Shown piece after piece: positions 59,722 to 64,000 of a DNA stretch of 64,000 bases. The DNA comes from Sphingobium sp. YR768 (lineage in GTDB: Bacteria; Pseudomonadota; Alphaproteobacteria; Sphingomonadales; Sphingomonadaceae), in contig NZ_FOGE01000019.1 of the NCBI RefSeq assembly GCF_900111125.1, positions 26,468 through 90,467 on the forward strand. The letters are read 5' to 3'. A program made the translations under genes and the position numbers. The notes under the pieces were generated by a model that searched no databases, was not told the DNA's origin, and saw only the letters and a program-made list of their open reading frames with translations. The stretch's first letter is position 1. Each line of letters begins with the position of its first letter.

Positions 59722-60936
59722 TCAGGCTTGCTTCTGCGCGATCAGCACTTCCCAGCCACCGCCCGGCGCGAATTCGCCAGCCGTAAACTCCCGCACGGCC
59801 ACGGCGTCGGCCGCGTCCAGGCTGTATCCGGCCGCTTCCGCCTGCGCGAACATCATGACCGCCATGGGGGCAGTGTCGAAACGGATGCTGTCGGCCGGGA
59901 AGCCTGCATCCTTTGCCAGCTTTACCTGATCCAGTTCGCGCATCGCGCCCCAGAAAGGTTCGTTGTTATAATAGGTTTCATTGTCCAGAATGAACTGGGT
60001 GAACGGGTCCATCAGGTCGAATGGGGGCAGATCCGCGTGGATCATGTAGCCACCCGGTGCCAGCAAACGATGACATTCGCGGAAAATCTGCGGCATCGCC
60101 TTGCCCGACGTTTCGTGCAGCAGGATGTGGCTAACGACCAGGTCGAAATGGCCATCGGGGAAATCCACCTTTTCCGCATTCATCTGTGCGAAATTGACGT
60201 CCAGCCCCATGGCGCCCGCGCGGGCATGGCCATAGCGTACCTGCGGCCCGCCGACATCGACACCCCACACTTCTGCGTCAGGGAACAATTCCTTGTAGGG
60301 CAGTGTGGAATGACCGACCGTGCAGCCCAGGTCCAGGATGCGCCGCGGCTGGAAACCCTCCAACTTCGCCTTGATATACAGGCAGACGGAGCGGCCCATA
60401 TCGTCGTTGTCGGGTCCGGTATAACCCATCGCATAAAGGAACACGCCCCGGTCATAGAGCGCCCCCAAACGCAGGTCGTCCTGCCCCGGTCGTCCCGCAT
60501 AGCCACCCGGCATGCAATGGATATCGAGCGCGGAAACATAGCGGGGCACCTCAAAGCCTTCGCCGATCCGCAACTCGCCCTTGTTACTCGCCGCCGCCTG
60601 CTCCGCGCGCGCGATCAGCCCCTCGCCCTCGCGATCGATGCTGTCGATCACGCTGTCCCACAGCAATTCCTGGCTGATACGATTGACCGATGCATAATGC
60701 TGAAAATAAGCATCGGGCACCATCGCCTTGCGGATGTCGTGCCGATCGGCGGGTGCACGGCCCGTTTCCTTCTGGAACCGCTCCGCCGCCCGTGTCCGAT
60801 AGATGGGACCAAGGCCGGGCAATATGCCCTGCTGCACATAATGTTTCAGGCTCTTGACGAATTCCTGACGCGACAACTCGGCTGCGTCGGCTTCCGGCAG
60901 GGCGGCGTGGTTAGCCTGCTGAAACGTGTTAAGCAT
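59722..60936 (-). CDS. SAM-dependent methyltransferase-like protein (copy 1)
   Basis: This 404-residue protein has an N-terminal helical domain of about 150 residues and a Rossmann-type methyltransferase domain. Motif I is ILDLGCTVGHS (residues 200-210), followed by the acidic VWGVDVGG, the VDFPDGHFDLVVSHILLHETS region and LLAPGGYMIHADL. The N-terminal part ends in the unusual stretch ALDIHCMPGGYAGRPGQDDLRLGALYDRGVFLYAMGYTG. Motif I has Thr (GCTVG) where the family usually has Gly (GCGxG), so SAM binding may be altered. The copy at 62402 is related over the full length and has the normal GCGVG. It starts at 60936 with AGAGGT upstream and heads the methyltransferase-small protein-oxidase operon. 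Confidence 0.87.
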   Translation of the reverse strand: MLNTFQQANHAALPEADAAELSRQEFVKSLKHYVQQGILPGLGPIYRTRAAERFQKETGRAPADRHDIRKAMVPDAYFQHYASVNRISQELLWDSVIDSIDREGEGLIARAEQAAASNKGELRIGEGFEVPRYVSALDIHCMPGGYAGRPGQDDLRLGALYDRGVFLYAMGYTGPDNDDMGRSVCLYIKAKLEGFQPRRILDLGCTVGHSTLPYKELFPDAEVWGVDVGGPQVRYGHARAGAMGLDVNFAQMNAEKVDFPDGHFDLVVSHILLHETSGKAMPQIFRECHRLLAPGGYMIHADLPPFDLMDPFTQFILDNETYYNNEPFWGAMRELDQVKLAKDAGFPADSIRFDTAPMAVMMFAQAEAAGYSLDAADAVAVREFTAGEFAPGGGWEVLIAQKQA

Positions 60937-61055
60937 GTCTTACCTCTTCTATCGCACGGGTGACCAACGCTGCCATCCCCTGAATCTGGGGTTACTGTAG
61001 CAGTGACGATCAAGGCTATCGAATGCGCTATCGATTGAGGGGCATTCCGCCTGTC

Positions 61056-61072
61056 TGGTCGACAGTCGGATA
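61056..61072. promoter_or_regulatory. Island operator site 9 (TGGTCG-ACAGT-CGGATA)
   Basis: This copy of the 17-base family lies in the 159-base spacer between the methyltransferase-like gene (start 60936, minus) and the stop of the upstream hydrolase gene (61096), 119 bases upstream of that start. It indicates a separate promoter for the methyltransferase operon. Confidence 0.5.
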
Positions 61073-61095
61073 GGGCGCGGCTCTGCTCCTGGGGG

Positions 61096-61908
61096 TCAGC
61101 CGAAGAAGACTTCCAGCTCGCGAACGACCTGATCATGCTCGATCGACAACACGCCATGGCGCACGCCTGGCATGTCATGCCGCCGCCCCTGCGGGAAGCC
61201 ATCCGACGTGTCGCGCGTGACATCCCACAGATCGTCCTGCGGGTTGAGGATCAGCGCAGGCTGAACCACGCGGGTCATCGCCTCCAGGAAATCATAGCGA
61301 TAGACCGCTTCATAGGCCCAGGGCATCCGCGTGCCGAGCCGCAGGCATTCCGCCATCGCGACGTGCATCTGCTCTGCGCTCATGCGCGGGTCGGACAGTT
61401 CCAGCATGATCGCCCACAGCTTTTCAACATGGTCAAGATTGCGCTGTGGTACGGGAAAATGCTCCCGCAACCGCGCCAGCTTCGTTGCCCGCATGTCCGG
61501 AGGATAGGCCGCCAGCCCGAACATCGCCACGCGCCGGATCAGGTCGGGAAAAGCGCAGGCCAGCTGCGTCGCGATCAACGATCCGGTATGATAGCCGAGC
61601 AGGTCGACCGGGCCTTCGCCCACAATCCCCGCCTTGGCCAGGTCGCTCAGGAAGGCGGCCATGACCTCGGCAAAATCCTCGATCGTCACGGGTGCGGGCG
61701 GCGGATCGCTCATGCCATAGCCGGGCGTATCCACGGCTATCACGATACGCCGCTTACCCAGGGCCGGCATGACCGGCGCCCAGTCGCCACCATTGCCGGG
61801 CGTCTGGTGCATGCACAGCAACGGCGGCAGGTCGCCCGGCACGGCCGGACGAACGATCCGGTAATGAAGCAGCCCGTAGCGACTGGGCAGATAGGCTCGA
61901 TCGATCAT
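61096..61908 (-). CDS. Alpha/beta-hydrolase-fold protein with His at the nucleophile position (copy 2)
   Basis: This 270-residue paralogue of the gene at 54489 has PLLCMHQTPGNGGDWAPVMPALG, AVDTPGYGMSDPPPAPVTIEDFAEVM, the elbow VDLLGYHTGSLIATQLACAF, a late acid in LNPQDDLWDV and His in GVRHGVLSIEHDQVV. The elbow has His107 (G105-Y-H-T-G109) instead of Ser. The shared segments GYGMSDPP and HTGxLxATxLAxA show that the two proteins descend from one ancestor that already had the His. It diverges from the small protein/methyltransferase pair with an island operator between. Haloalkane dehalogenase or meta-cleavage hydrolase chemistry is unlikely without a normal nucleophile. Confidence 0.88.
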   Translation of the reverse strand: MIDRAYLPSRYGLLHYRIVRPAVPGDLPPLLCMHQTPGNGGDWAPVMPALGKRRIVIAVDTPGYGMSDPPPAPVTIEDFAEVMAAFLSDLAKAGIVGEGPVDLLGYHTGSLIATQLACAFPDLIRRVAMFGLAAYPPDMRATKLARLREHFPVPQRNLDHVEKLWAIMLELSDPRMSAEQMHVAMAECLRLGTRMPWAYEAVYRYDFLEAMTRVVQPALILNPQDDLWDVTRDTSDGFPQGRRHDMPGVRHGVLSIEHDQVVRELEVFFG

Positions 61909-62000
61909 GGCTGACGGTCATCCCTTCCTATGCGGCATGGCCGCGCGTCTTTGCCAAAAAGGCGCGATGGGCCGATTGTCAGCCAGCCCGGCGAGATGAT

Positions 62001-62017
62001 TGTCCGCCAGTTGGATA
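62001..62017. promoter_or_regulatory. Island operator site 10 (TGTCCG-CCAGT-TGGATA)
   Basis: This copy of the 17-base family has one change in the right half and lies in the 182-base divergent region. It is 92 bases upstream of the hydrolase start (61908, minus) and 73 bases upstream of the small protein start (62091, plus). Confidence 0.5.
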
Positions 62018-62090
62018 GATGGCGACGAAGGATAACGGCCGGTCCTACGCGAGCGCACAGTGTGCACGGTATAAATCAGGAGCGCGCGCG

Positions 62091-62405
62091 ATGACGAGTA
62101 TAATGCCGCGGACACCCAAGAGGCTGGACCCGATCGAGGGGATCGCGCCATTTGACGAGCAGTTGCTCGCTATGGTGACTGCACTGACGTCCGAAATCGC
62201 CATGGTACGCGCACGCCTCGACACATGCGAAAGATTGCTCGTCAACAATGGCGTGATCGGTGCAGCGGCGATCGAAGCCTATGTGCCGGACGCATCGGCG
62301 CAGCAGCAGCGCGAGCAGGATCGCAACCGGCTGTTGCGCAAGGTTTTTCGTCCCTTGCACGAAGCGGCGGCAGCGGAACTATCGGCAGGACAGGGAGTGG
62401 TATGA
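62091..62405 (+). CDS. Small helical protein paired with methyltransferase (copy 2)
   Basis: This 104-residue helical protein is related to the one at 59328. The core FDEQLLAMVTALTSEIAMVRARLDTCERLLVNNGVI matches DQMMSMIMVLAGEVSVLADQIDLMQRAAADKGL of copy 1 in hydrophobic spacing and several identities, and the C-terminus (QQQREQDRNRLLRKVFRPLHEAAAAEL) is again a charged helix. The start is taken at the ATG at 62091; a longer in-frame reading from 62019 would cover the promoter region. Its stop overlaps the methyltransferase start (ATGATGA), so the two proteins are made together. No known domain recognised. Confidence 0.8.
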   Translation: MTSIMPRTPKRLDPIEGIAPFDEQLLAMVTALTSEIAMVRARLDTCERLLVNNGVIGAAAIEAYVPDASAQQQREQDRNRLLRKVFRPLHEAAAAELSAGQGVV

Positions 62406-63556
62406 TGAACGCCTTCAACGAAGCCAGTCCGCGCCTGACGCACGATCTAATCGCCCAGCCCAGCCATGACGAGTTGACCGAACAGCTTTTCGTGCGCGAC
62501 CTCAAACTCTATGTGATGGGGCAACTGGAACCCAAACAGAAACAAATCGCGCTGGCGGAGGCCGCCGCCCTCGATCCGCGGACGACCAACGACGCCGTCG
62601 GCTCGGTCCGCAGAAAGATGGAGGGGCGCGCCAGCTTTGGCGCTTGGCTGGCAATGAAGCGGGAATCGCAGCGGATGCTGTGGTCGGCGGTCGGCGACAG
62701 CGTGGAGCGGCAGGCCGACCGGCTGGCGGCGTTGGCGGACATTTCCGATCCACGGGGCAGCGTCACGATCGACCCCGACTTCGCCGTGCCGGACTATATC
62801 GCGATGGCCGACGTGCATCTCATGCCGGGCGGCTATGGGCTCGACGATGGTTCGTTGTTGCAAGGCGCGGTGATGGATCGTGGTGGCGCCGTATACATGC
62901 TGGGTCGCAACGGCGGGATGCTCAACGACCTGCGCGGCCAGACGGCGCTGGCGCATGTTCTCACCCGCATGCCCGATATCCAGCCTCTCCGCATTCTCGA
63001 CATGGGGTGCGGCGTCGGCACCAGCGCCGTCCCGGCAGCGATGTGCTTCCCGGATGCGGAAGTCACCGCGATCGACGTGGGCGCCTCCATGTTGCGCTAT
63101 GCGCATGCGCGCGCCGAAAATCTGGGCGCGCGCGTCCATTTTTCGCAGCAAAGTGCCGAAACTACGACCTTTGAGCCGGCATCCTTCGATATCGTCTACA
63201 GCTGCGCGCTGCTGCACGAAACCTCACCCCAGGCGGTTCAGGCCATTCTTGCGGAAAGCCGGCGACTGTTGCGGCCTGGCGGCATAGCCGTTCATCTGGA
63301 AGTGCCGCTGCTTCACAGCAGCAACGATCTCTGGTCGGAATTATCGGACGAACTGGAAGCGCAATATAATAATGAGCCCAACTGGCGGGGCGCCCTGTCG
63401 GCCGACTATGGCAGCTTGATGCAGGAAGCGGGTTTTCACGACATCATGACTGGCTATCAGGCCACAGCATTAAACGCGCGCGGCGGGCCTCATCATTTTG
63501 GGCAATCGTCTAAAGGAGTATTCCGTTCCTGGTTTGTCGCGTCAGGTCGAGCCTGA
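62402..63556 (+). CDS. SAM-dependent methyltransferase-like protein (copy 2)
   Basis: This 384-residue protein has the same design as copy 1 at 59722: an N-terminal helical domain (1-130), the link MADVHLMPGGYGLDDGSLLQGAVMDRGGAVYMLGRNG, motif I ILDMGCGVGTS (198-208) with a regular GCGVG, then VTAIDVGASMLRYAHARAENLG, FDIVYSCALLHETSPQAVQAILAESRRLLRPGGIAVHLEV and the end region QYNNEPNWRGALSADYGSLMQEAGF. The paired change QYNNEP/YYNNEP near the end is shared by both copies. It could methylate a small molecule or catalyse another SAM- or non-SAM-dependent step. The ATG at 62402 has GGGAG 5 bases upstream. It is the last intact gene before the right-hand IS debris. Confidence 0.88.
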   Translation: MMNAFNEASPRLTHDLIAQPSHDELTEQLFVRDLKLYVMGQLEPKQKQIALAEAAALDPRTTNDAVGSVRRKMEGRASFGAWLAMKRESQRMLWSAVGDSVERQADRLAALADISDPRGSVTIDPDFAVPDYIAMADVHLMPGGYGLDDGSLLQGAVMDRGGAVYMLGRNGGMLNDLRGQTALAHVLTRMPDIQPLRILDMGCGVGTSAVPAAMCFPDAEVTAIDVGASMLRYAHARAENLGARVHFSQQSAETTTFEPASFDIVYSCALLHETSPQAVQAILAESRRLLRPGGIAVHLEVPLLHSSNDLWSELSDELEAQYNNEPNWRGALSADYGSLMQEAGFHDIMTGYQATALNARGGPHHFGQSSKGVFRSWFVASGRA

Positions 63557-63654
63557 TGCAACCGGTCCATTTGCAAAGACAGGTTCCGGGTTCACGGGCT
63601 TCAGCATGAAGCGATTGGTGGTGGTTGGTCGGTTGGAACGTTAGTCTCCGACGC

Positions 63655-63805
63655 TGCGCACCAATGCCGACAGTGCCTAAAACGACAACCTAGACCCACA
63701 CGCCACCTCCGCCGCTTTCAAGATCGGCGACGAATCTATTGATAATGCTAGCTTTATTGCTCATCCCAGACGATGGATAATTGGACGGACCTCTTTATAG
63801 AACTG
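63655..63805 (+). pseudogene. Degraded IS5-type transposase remnant
   Basis: The stretch matches, with many changes, the 3' part of the IS5 transposase gene at 15141-15965. ATGCCGACAGTGCCTA here corresponds to ATGCCGACAGCGCCTA there, ACGCCACCTCC is shared, and TCATCCCAGACGATGG is identical, at similar spacing. No frame is open. Orientation equals that of the intact element. Bases 63557-63654 show nothing I can identify. Confidence 0.65.
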
Positions 63806-63884
63806 AGGTGGCCTCGCCTTCTTTGACAGGTTGGCGGTTAAGTTAAGCTCATCCTGGTTGTTGTTGATGCCGCCATTTGGGTGA

Positions 63885-64000
63885 TCAAATCCTGGAGGGC
63901 ATGCCCCCCCCAGGATTTGAAGCGCCGATTTGCCCATATGCCTCGCCTGGGGTTTTCCCTGCAAGGCGTGAATGCGGACGATGGTTGTCATAATAGGCGA
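63885..64000 (-). CDS. IS3-type (integrase core) transposase, C-terminal end, runs off window
   Basis: On the minus strand the last 37 codons of a transposase are visible: YYDNHRPHSRLAGKTPGEAYGQ is the typical end of the integrase core domain of IS3-family OrfB proteins, followed by a short tail and a stop at 63885-63887. The 5' part lies beyond base 64000. Bases 63806-63884 are probably the end of this element. A perfect inverted repeat (AAATCCTGG at 63887-63895 with CCAGGATTT at 63910-63918) lies within the 3' end of the gene and may terminate it. Confidence 0.75.
   Translation of the reverse strand, partial: AYYDNHRPHSRLAGKTPGEAYGQIGASNPGGGMPSRI
63887..63918. repeat. Inverted repeat at the 3' end of the IS3-type transposase
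   Basis: AAATCCTGG (63887-63895) pairs with CCAGGATTT (63910-63918), with inner GGG/CCC pairing, overlapping the last codons of the transposase. It is probably the element's transcription terminator or a structural part of its end. Confidence 0.6.

Overview
The window looks like a chromosome or large-replicon segment of an alphaproteobacterium of the Sphingomonadaceae (Sphingobium/Novosphingobium/Sphingomonas type). The support is high GC, two TonB-dependent receptors of the sphingomonad catabolic kind, sphingomonad-style codon use, tightly overlapping operons and IS5/IS3 debris. I found no rRNA, tRNA, CRISPR array, phage gene or replication origin.

Region 1 (1-1064) holds the 3' end of an oligogalacturonate-lyase-like gene and a frameshifted C-terminal remnant of another enzyme. 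Region 2 (1065-10139, minus strand) is a self-contained unit: AraC regulator, TonB receptor, MFS carrier, a three-domain carboxylic acid reductase and an SDR. It reads as uptake and reduction of a carboxylic acid. Region 3 (10400-14959) is a peptide and amide housekeeping group: an M3 metallopeptidase, two transglutaminase-like proteins and a divergent N-formylglutamate amidohydrolase-like gene. An IS5-family element (about 15064-15981) then forms the junction to region 4.

Region 4 (15969-63556) is the interesting part: about 48 kb of catabolic genes with a degraded IS5 relic and an IS3-type transposase end on its right flank. It contains three PuuE-type polysaccharide-deacetylase-fold hydrolases, two isochorismatase-fold amidases (N-carbamoylsarcosine amidase/maleamate amidase type), hydantoinase A and B, two complete LeuC/LeuD-type hydro-lyase pairs, two different C-C lyases (HMG-CoA-lyase-like with a CoA transferase; isocitrate-lyase/PEP-mutase type), two flavin-dependent LLM monooxygenases with a flavin reductase, two FAD hydroxylases, three aldehyde dehydrogenases, an alcohol dehydrogenase, two creatinase/prolidase-fold (M24) hydrolases, two spinster-type MFS carriers, a TonB receptor, three alpha/beta hydrolases and two methyltransferase-like proteins each paired with a small helical protein. 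The repeated logic is: oxidise and open an N-containing ring, remove the amide nitrogen, hydrate the resulting unsaturated diacid to a substituted malate, then split it into central metabolites. My working hypothesis is a catabolic system for a cyclic imide, ureide or lactam compound, running two parallel branches.

A 17-bp inverted repeat (TRNCCG-N5-CGGAYA, usually with CAG in the spacer) recurs in seven intergenic regions of region 4. It occurs twice around the only IclR-family regulator gene of the window, which suggests that the IclR protein controls most of the island. Nearly every convergent gene junction in the island carries a strong terminator hairpin. Substrate identity cannot be read from the sequence and all pathway statements beyond family membership are inference.
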